From the NCBI RefSeq assembly GCF_004801405.1, contig NZ_SSOB01000040.1, positions 17,291-81,290 of the forward strand: a stretch of 64,000 nucleotides of DNA, read 5' to 3'. A model generated the notes under the pieces. It made no database searches and had not been told where the DNA came from. It saw only the letters and a program-made list of their open reading frames with translations. Below, in pieces: positions 1 to 7,720 of the stretch (its first letter is position 1; every line of letters begins with the position of its first letter). A program made the translations under genes and the position numbers. This stretch comes from Cohnella fermenti (GTDB lineage: Bacteria > Bacillota > Bacilli > Paenibacillales > Paenibacillaceae).

Positions 1-575
1 GCGACGTGCTGAAGACGGACCTGCCCGCGCTGTGGGAGGAGCAGTTCGCCGCCTGCGAGCAAGTCAGCGTCGTCGCGAACCTGCCGTATTACGTCACGAC
101 CCCGATCATCATGAAGCTGCTCGAGGAAGGGCTGCCGCTCGAGAGCATCGTCGTCATGGTCCAGAAGGAGGTCGCCGAACGGATGGCTGCGGCTCCCGGC
201 GGCAAGGACTACGGCACGCTCAGCATCGCGGTTCAGTATTACTGCGAGCCGCGGCTTGTGTGCATCGTTCCGTCCGGCTCCTTCATCCCGGCGCCGAATG
301 TCGATTCGGCGGTCATCAAGCTGAAGCGCCGCCCCGAGCCGGCGGTGATCGTCCGCGACGAAGCGGCGTTCTTCAAGGTCGTTCACGCCGCATTCGCCCA
401 GCGCCGCAAGACGCTGCAGAACAACCTGTCGCTGCTCGCGGGCAAGGACCGGAAGCAGGAGCTCGGAGCGCTGCTGGAGGGCTGCGGGATCAAGCCGGAA
501 CGCAGGGGAGAGACGCTGACCCTGCAGGAATACGCAGTGCTGACCGACGCTCTCCTGGAAGCTGGAGTCGTCTGA
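1..575 (+). CDS. rsmA: 16S rRNA dimethyladenosine transferase RsmA/KsgA (3' part)
   Basis: Partial gene: the open frame runs in from the left edge (codon register begins at base 3) and stops at 575, leaving about 190 C-terminal residues. The visible part carries the NLPYY catalytic motif of the SAM-dependent adenine N6-dimethylases near its start, followed by the KsgA-type C-terminal helical domain (PAPNVDSAVIKLKRR, then AQRRKTLQNNLS). The enzyme dimethylates the two adjacent adenosines in the 3'-terminal hairpin of 16S rRNA during late 30S assembly. In Bacillus it lies immediately upstream of yabG and veg, as here. The N-terminal SAM-binding motif is outside the window. Confidence 0.97.
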   Translation, partial: DVLKTDLPALWEEQFAACEQVSVVANLPYYVTTPIIMKLLEEGLPLESIVVMVQKEVAERMAAAPGGKDYGTLSIAVQYYCEPRLVCIVPSGSFIPAPNVDSAVIKLKRRPEPAVIVRDEAAFFKVVHAAFAQRRKTLQNNLSLLAGKDRKQELGALLEGCGIKPERRGETLTLQEYAVLTDALLEAGVV

Positions 576-609
576 CCGACGCGAATCGGCCGGGATTCGG
601 ATAACTGTG

Positions 610-638
610 CACCATGTGCCTATCGCCTCCATACGATA
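610..638 (+). promoter_or_regulatory. Candidate sigma-K promoter of yabG
   Basis: CACC at 610-613 and CATACGATA at 630-638 are separated by exactly 16 nt. This matches the sigma-K consensus mACm-N16-CATANNNTA at every specified position. YabG is a late mother-cell (sigma-K) protein in B. subtilis. The -10 lies in one arm of an 8-bp inverted repeat (GCCTATCG / CGATAGGC). The predicted leader is very short, with the Shine-Dalgarno at about 644-651. Confidence 0.6.
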
Positions 639-658
639 GGCTTAGAGGTGATTTGCCC

Positions 659-1528
659 ATGAAGCAGGGAGAACTGGTTGTCCGCAAATCCTATGGCGGC
701 GATATGTTGTTCCGCGTCGATGCCGTATTCGCACGAACGGCGCTCTTGCGCGGGACGGATTACCGGCTGCTGGCCGATTCGCCCATTGACGATCTCGAAT
801 CGGTGCGGAACCCGGACGAGCTCGGAGGGACGAAGCGGGCGCGCATCCAGGCAAGCGAGTCCCTGAAGCGCATGAGGGACGAGAGGGCGAGCATCGGCTT
901 GTCGCATCTGGCTCCGCTGCTTGGTGCGGACAGGCGGCCGTACTTCGAGATGCCCGGCAAGGTTCTCCATCTGGACGGGGATGCGAATTACCTGCAGAAG
1001 AGTCTTGCCGTCTACCAGCAGCTTCGGGTTCCGGCGGAAGGAACTCACTGCCACGAGTCCCAGATGCCGCAGGTGCTGATGAGGCTGCTTCCCAAGGTGC
1101 GCCCGGACATCGTCGTCGTCACCGGACATGACGGCGTTCTTAAGCAGCGCGAGGACTGGCATAAGCTTAGCAGCTACAAGAACTCGACGAATTTCGTCCA
1201 AGCCGTGAATGTTGCCCGCGAGTACGAGAAGCACAAGGATTCCCTGGTCGTCGTGGCGGGGGCGTGCCAATCGCACTTCGAGGCGCTGCTCGGCTCCGGA
1301 GCGAACTTCGCCAGCTCCCCCGGCCGAATCATGATCCATGCCCTCGACCCGGTCTACGTCGCCGTGCGCGCCGCGTTCACGCCGTTCCGCGAGACGATCA
1401 ACGTCGAGGACGTGATCGCCCATACGATCAGCGGCATGCAGGGCGTGGGCGGGATCGAGACGATGGGAAGATACCGGATCGGAGTGCCGAACTTGAAGGC
1501 GCTGACGTCGAACGTCAGCCTCGGGTAA
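659..1528 (+). CDS. yabG: Sporulation-specific protease YabG
   Basis: 289-residue protein recognised as YabG, the mother-cell peptidase (family U57) that processes spore-coat proteins such as SpoIVA and SafA in B. subtilis. Visible family features include the N-terminal MKQGELVVRKSYGGD block, the central VVVTGHDGVLK segment and the ASSPGRIMIHALDPV block with conserved Cys and His nearby (GACQSHFEA). The ATG at 659 is chosen because AGAGGTGA lies 8 nt upstream and it matches the family N-terminus; the frame stays open upstream to 614 but without a ribosome site. Position between rsmA and veg is conserved in Bacillales. A sigma-K promoter precedes it. Confidence 0.94.
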   Translation: MKQGELVVRKSYGGDMLFRVDAVFARTALLRGTDYRLLADSPIDDLESVRNPDELGGTKRARIQASESLKRMRDERASIGLSHLAPLLGADRRPYFEMPGKVLHLDGDANYLQKSLAVYQQLRVPAEGTHCHESQMPQVLMRLLPKVRPDIVVVTGHDGVLKQREDWHKLSSYKNSTNFVQAVNVAREYEKHKDSLVVVAGACQSHFEALLGSGANFASSPGRIMIHALDPVYVAVRAAFTPFRETINVEDVIAHTISGMQGVGGIETMGRYRIGVPNLKALTSNVSLG

Positions 1529-1572
1529 ATGGAATTTTTGCGGTCTTGAGCGAAAATTAGAGAAAAACACCG

Positions 1573-1641
1573 TTGACAACAATGAGCGTCGGCCTTATAA
1601 TATTTGTTCATTTGACAAGACCCCTCTTTTTTTGTTATAAT
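1573..1641 (+). promoter_or_regulatory. Tandem sigma-A promoters of veg
   Basis: Two strong promoters lie in tandem. The first is TTGACA at 1573-1578 with TATAAT at 1596-1601 (17-bp spacer). The second is TTGACA at 1612-1617 with TATAAT at 1636-1641 (18-bp spacer). All four hexamers are perfect consensus. The veg promoter of B. subtilis is also exceptionally strong. Confidence 0.9.
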
Positions 1642-1668
1642 TTACAGAGAAAGAGGTGGTAGTGGATC

Positions 1669-1944
1669 ATGGGTAAGAACGCGCTTATCGAGATCAAGCG
1701 AAGCTTGGAACCCCATGTCGGTTCCAAAATCATGCTCCGCGCCAATGGTGGCCGCCGCAAGACCGTAGAACGTACCGGCGTGCTGGAAGAGATTTACCCT
1801 TCGGTTTTTATCGTCAAGCTGGATCAGGAGCAGAACGCGTTCAAGCGCGTCTCCTACAGCTATGCAGATATTCTGACCGAATCGGTCGAAGTGATGGTCT
1901 GCAATGACGAAGGTCAGGTTCGGATCAATTTCATGTCGCACTGA
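1669..1944 (+). CDS. veg: Veg protein
   Basis: 91-residue Veg family protein. It is small, conserved across Bacillales and lies directly after yabG, as in B. subtilis. In B. subtilis Veg is reported to stimulate biofilm formation, probably by interfering with SinR; whether that holds here is inference. The sequence shows the family core EIKRSLEPHVG, RANGGRRKT and VKLDQE followed by FKRVSYSYADILTESVEV. The ATG at 1669 follows GAGGTGG with good spacing. Two perfect sigma-A promoters sit immediately upstream and a hairpin-plus-T terminator immediately downstream, so it is a highly expressed single-gene unit. Confidence 0.96.
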   Translation: MGKNALIEIKRSLEPHVGSKIMLRANGGRRKTVERTGVLEEIYPSVFIVKLDQEQNAFKRVSYSYADILTESVEVMVCNDEGQVRINFMSH

Positions 1945-1960
1945 CAGGATTCGGTTTATT

Positions 1961-1999
1961 GGGCAGCCGCGCGAAGAAGCGCAGGCTGTCCGTTTTGTT
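1961..1999 (+). terminator. Intrinsic terminator after veg
   Basis: GGGCAGCC (1961-1968) pairs with GGCTGTCC (1984-1991), one G-T wobble, extended by a GCGC/GCGC inner stem. The tail GTTTTGTTTC follows. Confidence 0.8.
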
Positions 2000-2089
2000 T
2001 CTTGGAATGATTATGGAGCGGGGCGGGAAGACTACCGGGCAGGAGCCGTTGCGGCGATCCATACTCGCGAGGCGAAAGGGGCGGCGGCG

Positions 2090-2269
2090 ATGAGCCGGAG
2101 AAGAAGAAGCACCATGTCCGAGGAATTCAAGGCGGAGCTGGCGAAGGATCTTGGCTTCTACAACACCGTTCAGAACGAAGGCTGGGGAGGCATCCGGGCG
2201 AAGGATGCCGGGAACATGGTCAAGCGGGCGATCCAGATCGCCGAGCAGGCCGCTTCCCGCAAGCCGTAA
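2090..2269 (+). CDS. sspF: Small acid-soluble spore protein SspF-type (alpha/beta family)
   Basis: 59-residue protein, too short to stand out by length but clearly an alpha/beta-type SASP. It has the EEFKAELAKDLGFYNTVQNEGWGGI block, in which the EFK-ELA-DLGFY and GWGGI motifs are diagnostic, then KDAGNMVKRAIQIAEQ. These proteins coat spore DNA in the forespore and protect it from UV and hydrolysis. The ATG at 2090 is preceded by AAAGGGG. Position between veg and ispE matches sspF in B. subtilis. Forespore (sigma-G) expression is expected, but I could not find a convincing -35/-10 pair. A strong terminator follows. Confidence 0.93.
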   Translation: MSRRRRSTMSEEFKAELAKDLGFYNTVQNEGWGGIRAKDAGNMVKRAIQIAEQAASRKP

Positions 2270-2311
2270 CGATCGAACGTCCGCGCTTGCCGGGATAAAC
2301 GGATGAGACGG

Positions 2312-2344
2312 CGGCGCTCTTCTCTCGGGGAGAGCGCCGTTTTG
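2312..2344 (+). terminator. Intrinsic terminator after sspF
   Basis: Perfect 9-bp stem CGGCGCTCT (2312-2320) / AGAGCGCCG (2331-2339) followed by TTTTGT. Confidence 0.9.
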
Positions 2345-2470
2345 TCATGCCCTTGATCTGCCTTGCTTGGGTGGAGCCATGGGCGAAATCGCATTTCTCC
2401 CGGGGGTTTGTTATAATATGTAAAGCTTTCTGCGCGAGAACAAGAATGGATAGTCCAACAGGTGATGATG

Positions 2471-3325
2471 ATGAAAATATACGAGAAGGCCCCGGCCAAA
2501 ATTAACTTATTGCTCGATGTGCTCCGGAAGCGGGAAGACGGGTTCCACGAGGTCGAGATGATCATGACGATGGTGGATCTGGCGGACCGGCTGGAGATGT
2601 ACGAGCTTCCCCGCGATCAGATCGTTCTCTCCAGCCACGCCGGCTTCATCCCCCTTGACGAGAAGAACTTGGCCTTCCAGGCGGCCAGGCTGATCAAGGA
2701 CCGCTGCGGCGTGGAGCGCGGAGTTTATATTCATCTGGACAAACAAATTCCGGTGGCGGCGGGCCTTGCGGGCGGAAGCAGCGATGCGGCGGCGACGCTG
2801 CGCGGGCTCAACCGACTCTGGGGGCTGGGGCTGTCCGTTCGCGAGCTGGAGGCGCTCGGAGCGGAGCTGGGCTCCGACGTGCCCTTCTGCATTCGCGGCG
2901 GCACGGCGATCGCAACGGGAAGGGGCGAGAAGCTCGAATCGATCGAGAGCCCTCCGCAATGCTGGGTCGTGCTTGCCAAGCCTCCGATCAACGTCTCCAC
3001 CGCTGACGTATACGGCAAGCTGCGAGCCGCCGAGATCGAGCGCCATCCTTCCATCCCGGGAATGGTGGATGCGATTCGCAGGCAATCGTTCCAGGACGTG
3101 TGTGCCGGACTCGGCAACGTATTGGAATCGGTGACGCTGCCGAAGTATTCGGAAGTGCGGCAGATCAAGGAAGTCATGACGAAGCTCGGCGCCGACGGCG
3201 TCCTGATGTCCGGAAGCGGGCCGACGGTGTTCGGTCTGGTGTCCAAGGAATCGAAGGTGTCGCGAATCTACAACGGATTACGCGGATTCTGCAAGGAAGT
3301 TTACGTGGTGAGGCTGCTGACATAG
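2471..3325 (+). CDS. ispE: 4-diphosphocytidyl-2-C-methyl-D-erythritol kinase IspE
   Basis: 284-residue GHMP kinase of the non-mevalonate isoprenoid pathway; phosphorylates the 2-hydroxyl of CDP-methylerythritol using ATP. The N-terminal EKAPAKINL motif supplies the catalytic lysine. The glycine-rich ATP loop PVAAGLAGGSSDAAA lies at about residues 95-109, GSDVPFC follows, and a C-terminal SGSGPTVFG completes the fold. Four potential starts are stacked (GTG 2462, ATG 2465, 2468, 2471). I chose 2471 because AGGTGATG at 2460-2467 is the probable ribosome site and family members begin close to KAPAKIN. A TATAAT lies at 2412-2417 without a clear -35. Confidence 0.96.
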   Translation: MKIYEKAPAKINLLLDVLRKREDGFHEVEMIMTMVDLADRLEMYELPRDQIVLSSHAGFIPLDEKNLAFQAARLIKDRCGVERGVYIHLDKQIPVAAGLAGGSSDAAATLRGLNRLWGLGLSVRELEALGAELGSDVPFCIRGGTAIATGRGEKLESIESPPQCWVVLAKPPINVSTADVYGKLRAAEIERHPSIPGMVDAIRRQSFQDVCAGLGNVLESVTLPKYSEVRQIKEVMTKLGADGVLMSGSGPTVFGLVSKESKVSRIYNGLRGFCKEVYVVRLLT

Positions 3326-3384
3326 GGAGATTCCTCATGAATCCGATCAATGTTAGATAAATTATCATGTCGGGCGACGGAGCC

Positions 3385-3414
3385 TTGCCCAAAACCGGAT
3401 AAAGATGTTATGAT
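3385..3414 (+). promoter_or_regulatory. Candidate sigma-A promoter of purR
   Basis: TTGCCC at 3385-3390 and TATGAT at 3409-3414, 18-bp spacer, about 40 nt before the purR start. Confidence 0.5.
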
Positions 3415-3454
3415 TGCGTTAAATTATTCGGTTTTTGGACGGGAGAGAAAATTT

Positions 3455-4300
3455 GTGAAAAAGTTGAAACGAAGCGCTCGGCTTGTAGAGATGACGCAAT
3501 ACTTACTGGCCCGTCCCCATACGTTAATATCTCTTACAGCCTTCGCCGATCGTTATCAATCGGCCAAGTCTTCGATCAGCGAGGATCTGGCCATCATCAA
3601 GGAAGTGTTCGAAGGGGAAGGAATCGGGGATCTGCACACGCTCGCCGGCGCGGCCGGAGGGGTTCGCTTCATCCCGCGGTGCGACAAAGAGGCCGCGCTT
3701 GAGAAGGTCAAGGAGATGTGCCGCCAACTGGAGCAGCCCGATCGGCTGCTTCCGGGGGGCTACTTATACATGACCGACTTGCTCGGTCAGCCGGCGTTGC
3801 TTCAAGAGGCGGGCCAGATGTTCGCCACCGCGTTCGCCGACCGCGAGATCGATGCCATCATGACCGTCGAGACGAAGGGGATTCCGCTCGCCTACGCCAC
3901 GTCGCTGTATCTGAACGTCCCGGTCGTTATCGTCCGGCGCGATCACAAGGTGACGGAAGGATCGGTCGTCAGCATCAACTACGTCTCCGGCTCCAACAAA
4001 CGAATTCAGACGATGTCGCTCGCGCGCCGCGGGCTTCGGGAGCAATCCCGGGTGCTCATCATCGACGACTTCATGAAGGCGGGAGGAACGGTGCAGGGAA
4101 TGATCGATCTGCTGCACGAATTCCGTGCGGTCGTCGCCGGCGTCGGCGTCTTCGTGGAATCCGGCGAGGTCGACAACGAAGAACGGCTGCTTCACGATTA
4201 CGTCTCGCTGGCCCGGCTTACGGAGGTCGACCTGAAGACCCGCCACATTACGGTTCAGCCCGGCAACTTCTTTAAAGAGACCAAGGAGGAACAACAATGA
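3455..4300 (+). CDS. purR: Purine operon repressor PurR
   Basis: 281-residue Bacillus-type PurR: an N-terminal winged helix (KRSARLVEMTQYLL, then SSISEDLAIIKE at about 40-51) fused to a phosphoribosyltransferase-like effector domain. It represses purine biosynthesis genes and is relieved by PRPP. The PRPP loop VLIIDDFMKAGGT lies at about 200-212. The GTG at 3455 is chosen because GGGAGAGA lies about 8 nt upstream and VKKLKRSARLVE aligns with the family N-terminus; upstream codons in this frame look non-coding. It overlaps ridA by 4 bp (ATGA), giving a coupled purR-ridA pair as in B. subtilis. I found no clear PurBox in front of it. Confidence 0.96.
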   Translation: MKKLKRSARLVEMTQYLLARPHTLISLTAFADRYQSAKSSISEDLAIIKEVFEGEGIGDLHTLAGAAGGVRFIPRCDKEAALEKVKEMCRQLEQPDRLLPGGYLYMTDLLGQPALLQEAGQMFATAFADREIDAIMTVETKGIPLAYATSLYLNVPVVIVRRDHKVTEGSVVSINYVSGSNKRIQTMSLARRGLREQSRVLIIDDFMKAGGTVQGMIDLLHEFRAVVAGVGVFVESGEVDNEERLLHDYVSLARLTEVDLKTRHITVQPGNFFKETKEEQQ

Positions 4301-4689
4301 CCTTATTCGGAACGATCTCTACGGACGCGGCACCGGCCGCCATCGGCCCTTACGCGCAAGCGGTTCGCGTCGGCGACCTGCTGTTCACCTCGGGGCAGAT
4401 CCCGCTGACGCCCGCCGGCACTCTTGTGGAAGGCGGCATCGAGGAGCAGACGCACCAGGTACTCGCCAACCTGAAGGCCGTTCTTGCCAGCGTCGGGGCG
4501 GACTTCCGCAACGTCGTCAAGACGACCGTCTTCCTGAAGGACATGAACCAATTCGCGACGTTTAATTCGGTGTACGGAACGTACTTCTCCGAGCACACTC
4601 CGGCACGCTCGACCGTTGAAGTGGCGCGGCTTCCGAGGGATGTTCTTGTCGAAATAGAGGTGATTTCGACAATCCCTGTCGAAGGATAA
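4297..4689 (+). CDS. ridA: RidA family enamine/imine deaminase (YabJ)
   Basis: 130-residue RidA/YjgF protein; hydrolyses reactive 2-aminoacrylate-type enamines produced by PLP enzymes. Family hallmarks are AIGPYAQAVRVGDLLFTSGQIPL near the N-terminus, FLKDMNQFATFNSVYGTYF in the middle, and the substrate-carboxylate arginine in PARSTVEV (about residue 105) before LPRDVLVEIEV. It starts inside the purR stop codon, implying translational coupling. In B. subtilis yabJ sits in the same place and is linked to purine regulation and biofilm formation. Confidence 0.97.
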   Translation: MTLFGTISTDAAPAAIGPYAQAVRVGDLLFTSGQIPLTPAGTLVEGGIEEQTHQVLANLKAVLASVGADFRNVVKTTVFLKDMNQFATFNSVYGTYFSEHTPARSTVEVARLPRDVLVEIEVISTIPVEG

Positions 4690-4738
4690 ACCGAGCAAAA
4701 AATAATTTCAAATTCGGCTATCATTTTTCCAATAAAAA

Positions 4739-4767
4739 GAAGGAATTTGCACGGTAATGTGGAATAT
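4739..4767 (+). promoter_or_regulatory. Sigma-H promoter of spoVG
   Basis: GAAGGAATT at 4739-4747 fits the sigma-H -35 RNAGGAWWW. GTGGAATAT at 4759-4767 fits the -10 RNNGAATWW. The spacer is 11 bp, normal for this sigma factor. spoVG is the classical sigma-H target in B. subtilis. Confidence 0.85.
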
Positions 4768-4807
4768 TACACCAAGTCTTCCGAAGGGACAAAGGTGGTG
4801 AACACAA

Positions 4808-5092
4808 GTGCAAATTACAGATGTGAGGCTCCGCCGCGTTAATTCCGAGGGGCGCATGAAGGCCATTGCTTCCATTACCATCGATAACGAGTTTGTCGTT
4901 CACGACATTCGAGTCATTGACGGCAACAATGGAATGTTCGTGGCCATGCCGAGCAAGCGGACTCCGGACGGAGAATTCCGCGACATTGCTCACCCCATTT
5001 CCTCCGGCACACGCGAGAAAATCCAGTCCGCCGTTCTGGCGGAGTACGAACGGGCTGCTCAAGACGAAGAAGTCTTGGTCGAAGGCGCGTAA
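4808..5092 (+). CDS. spoVG: Septation/RNA-binding regulator SpoVG
   Basis: 94-residue SpoVG. The family signature is clear: QITDVRLRRVN, ASITIDNEFVVHDIRVIDG, then VAMPSKRTPDGEFRDIAHPI. SpoVG is an RNA/DNA-binding regulator needed for asymmetric septation and cortex formation. The GTG at 4808 follows AAAGGTGGTGA. It stands alone between ridA and glmU with its own sigma-H promoter and a terminator. The stop codon lies inside the first copy of a 15-bp perfect tandem duplication (5088-5117). Confidence 0.97.
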   Translation: MQITDVRLRRVNSEGRMKAIASITIDNEFVVHDIRVIDGNNGMFVAMPSKRTPDGEFRDIAHPISSGTREKIQSAVLAEYERAAQDEEVLVEGA

Positions 5093-5117
5093 CAGGAATC
5101 ATCGTAACAGGAATCAT
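5088..5117 (+). repeat. 15-bp perfect tandem duplication at spoVG 3' end
   Basis: CGTAACAGGAATCAT occurs at 5088-5102 and again at 5103-5117 with no gap. The spoVG TAA stop is in the first copy. Confidence 0.95.
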
Positions 5118-5145
5118 AGAGAGACATTAAGAGATTTTGCTGCGA

Positions 5146-5172
5146 GAGAGCCTGTACGGGGCTCTCTTTTCA
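5146..5172 (+). terminator. Intrinsic terminator after spoVG
   Basis: GAGAGCC (5146-5152) pairs with GGCTCTC (5160-5166), followed by TTTTC. Confidence 0.85.
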
Positions 5173-5248
5173 TTTTCCCCGGAATAAGCTAAACTTTAGA
5201 GATTGCAGTCTTAAGCGCGTGTAACGTAAACGAAGGAGGTCTCGTTGC

Positions 5249-6643
5249 TTGAGAAGAGTGGCTATCGTGCTGGCGGCCGGTCAGGGCAAACGCATGAAAT
5301 CCAAATTATATAAGGTGCTGCATCCCGTCTGCGGCAAGCCGATGGTGAGCCATGTCGTGGAGGCGGTGAAGAAGGCGTCCTGCGAGCGGACGGTTGTCAT
5401 CGTCGGCCATGGGGCCGAAGCGGTGATGGCGCATCTCGGCGATGCCGCGGAGTACGCGCTGCAGGCCGAGCAATTGGGAACGGGCCACGCGGTGCTCCAG
5501 ACGAAGCCTCAGTTGGGGGATGCGGACGGAATCGCGCTCGTCGTCTGCGGCGACACGCCGCTCGTCACGGCGGAGACGCTGGAGGCGCTTGTGCGGCTTC
5601 ACGGGCAGGAAGGCTCTGCGGCGACGATTCTGACCGCAGAGCTTGAAGAGCCGACGGGATACGGCCGCATCGTCCGCGGGGCGTCCGGCGAGGTGGTCGG
5701 CATTGTCGAGCAGAAGGACTGCACGCCGGAACAGGCGTCCATTCGGGAGATTAATACCGGCACCTACTGCTTCGATAACCGCAAGCTGTTCGCGGCTCTG
5801 GCTCAAGTAACCAATCAGAACGCGCAGGGAGAATATTACCTGACCGACGTCATCGGGATTCTGCAGAAGCAGGGAGAGCGCATCTCGGCGTACAAGTCGC
5901 AGGACCCGGCGGAGGCGATCGGGGTCAACGACCGCATCGCGCTGGGCGAGGCGGAGCGCCTGATGCGCCGCCGAATCGCCAGGGCTCATCAGACGAACGG
6001 GGTCACTCTTATCGATCCGGAGCACACCTACATCGAATCCGAGGTCGAAATCGGAGCGGACACGGTGATCTATCCGGGAACCGTGCTGAAGGGCCGCACG
6101 ACGATCGGCTCGGATTGCGTCATCGGTCCTTCTGCGGAGCTGAAGGACACGACGGTTGCGGACGGCACGACGATTCGCCAATCCGTGACGGACGGCGCCG
6201 AGCTCGGAGCGGGCTGCTCGGTCGGTCCGTTCGCCTTCCTGCGCCCGGGAACGAAGCTGGCTGCGGGCGTGAAGATCGGCGACTTCGTCGAGGTCAAGAA
6301 CGCCGTCGTCGGGGAGGGCAGCAAGATCCCTCACCTGAGCTACGTCGGAGACGCCAGCGTCGGAGCGGGCGTGAACATCGGCTGCGGCGCGATTACGGCC
6401 AATTACGATGGTTATAATAAGTCGAGAACCGTGATCGGAGATCAGGCCTTCATCGGCAGCAACGTCAACTTGATAGCTCCCGTCACCGTAGGCGACGGGG
6501 CTTACGTCGTCGCGGGCTCTACCGTTACCCAGAACGTGGGAGCGGGGGACGTCGCCATCGCCCGCGAGCGGCAGGTGAACAAGCCGGGCTATGCGGATAA
6601 GCTTCGCGCCCGCGCGAAAGCACAGAAAGAAAAGAAACAATAA
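5249..6643 (+). CDS. glmU: Bifunctional UDP-GlcNAc pyrophosphorylase / GlcN-1-P N-acetyltransferase GlmU
   Basis: 464-residue GlmU (GcaD). The N-terminal uridyltransferase domain begins VAIVLAAGQGKRMKSKLYKV, the nucleotide-binding signature. The C-terminal half is a left-handed beta-helix of hexapeptide repeats, ending in the acetyl-CoA site region (SYVGDASVGAGVNIGCG). It makes UDP-GlcNAc for peptidoglycan and teichoic acids. The TTG at 5249 is chosen because GAAGGAGGT at 5232-5240 is an excellent ribosome site 8 nt away. It is the first gene of a glmU-prs-ctc cluster conserved with B. subtilis. Confidence 0.97.
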   Translation: MRRVAIVLAAGQGKRMKSKLYKVLHPVCGKPMVSHVVEAVKKASCERTVVIVGHGAEAVMAHLGDAAEYALQAEQLGTGHAVLQTKPQLGDADGIALVVCGDTPLVTAETLEALVRLHGQEGSAATILTAELEEPTGYGRIVRGASGEVVGIVEQKDCTPEQASIREINTGTYCFDNRKLFAALAQVTNQNAQGEYYLTDVIGILQKQGERISAYKSQDPAEAIGVNDRIALGEAERLMRRRIARAHQTNGVTLIDPEHTYIESEVEIGADTVIYPGTVLKGRTTIGSDCVIGPSAELKDTTVADGTTIRQSVTDGAELGAGCSVGPFAFLRPGTKLAAGVKIGDFVEVKNAVVGEGSKIPHLSYVGDASVGAGVNIGCGAITANYDGYNKSRTVIGDQAFIGSNVNLIAPVTVGDGAYVVAGSTVTQNVGAGDVAIARERQVNKPGYADKLRARAKAQKEKKQ

Positions 6644-6697
6644 GCCGTTAACGGCGTATTAACTCCTATAATCCAAACGTAATTAAGGCGGTGCGTC

Positions 6698-7654
6698 ATG
6701 TCTTACCCAGATTCGACTCTCAAGCTGTTCTCCGGCAATTCCAATCCAAGACTAGCAGAAGCGATCGCGCGCAACATTGGAATCAAGCTCGGCGATGCGG
6801 AGATGAGAAGGTTCAGCGACGGCGAGATTCATATTCGGTTAAACGATAGCGTTCGCGGAAGCGACGTCTATGTCGTGCAATCGACCTCGCAGCCGGTCAA
6901 CGAGCATCTGATGGAGCTTCTTGTTATGGTCGATGCCCTGAAGCGGGCGTCGGCCAAGACGATCAACGTGGTCGTTCCCTACTACGGCTATGCCCGTCAG
7001 GATCGCAAGGCGCGTTCCCGCGACCCGATCACGGCGAAGCTCGTCGCCAACCTGATCGAGACGGCCGGAGCCCATCGCGTTATCGCGATGGACCTGCACG
7101 CGATGCAGATTCAAGGCTTCTTCGACATCCCCGTCGACCACCTGCTCGGAGTCCCGATTCTTGGAGACTACTTCCAGGGCAAGGGACTGCTTGCCCCGGT
7201 CGTCGTATCGCCCGACCACGGCGGCGTCGTGCGCGCCCGCCGGCTGGCCGACGAGCTGCAGGCGCCGCTTGCGATCATCGACAAGCGCCGGCCGGAGCCG
7301 AACGTCGTCGAAGTCATGAACATTATCGGCGATGTCTCCGGACGCACGGCGATTCTGATCGACGACATCATCGACACCGCCGGCACGATCTGTCTGGCGG
7401 CCGAAGCTCTTATGAAGGCCGGAGCCCGCGAGATTTACTGCTGCTGCACGCACCCGGTGCTGTCCGGCCATGCGCTGGAGCGCCTTGAAGCGGCGCCGAT
7501 CAGCGAGGTCGTCGTCACCGATACGATCCCGCTGAGGGACCCTTCGGCATCGACCAAGCTGCGCGTGCTGTCGGTCGCGCCGCTCATCGCGGAAGCGATT
7601 GTCCGCATCCACGAGCAGCAATCGATCAGCAAGCTGTTCGAGCCGCACATCTGA
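6698..7654 (+). CDS. prs: Ribose-phosphate diphosphokinase (PRPP synthetase)
   Basis: 318-residue class I PRPP synthetase; transfers pyrophosphate from ATP to ribose-5-phosphate, feeding purine, pyrimidine, NAD, His and Trp synthesis. Visible motifs are RFSDGEIHIRLNDSVRG in the N-terminal domain, the ATP flexible loop PYYGYARQDRK at about 95-105, DLHAMQIQGFFDIPVD (metal/ATP binding) and the PRPP loop ILIDDIIDTAGTI at about 220-232. Length is normal for the family. It follows glmU by 54 bp with no terminator between them. Confidence 0.98.
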   Translation: MSYPDSTLKLFSGNSNPRLAEAIARNIGIKLGDAEMRRFSDGEIHIRLNDSVRGSDVYVVQSTSQPVNEHLMELLVMVDALKRASAKTINVVVPYYGYARQDRKARSRDPITAKLVANLIETAGAHRVIAMDLHAMQIQGFFDIPVDHLLGVPILGDYFQGKGLLAPVVVSPDHGGVVRARRLADELQAPLAIIDKRRPEPNVVEVMNIIGDVSGRTAILIDDIIDTAGTICLAAEALMKAGAREIYCCCTHPVLSGHALERLEAAPISEVVVTDTIPLRDPSASTKLRVLSVAPLIAEAIVRIHEQQSISKLFEPHI

Positions 7655-7720
7655 CGGAATGTTTAGTCCGGGGCGCTAACGGGTACTAATAGGTATATCA
7701 CCGTCTGGAGGGATTACCTA

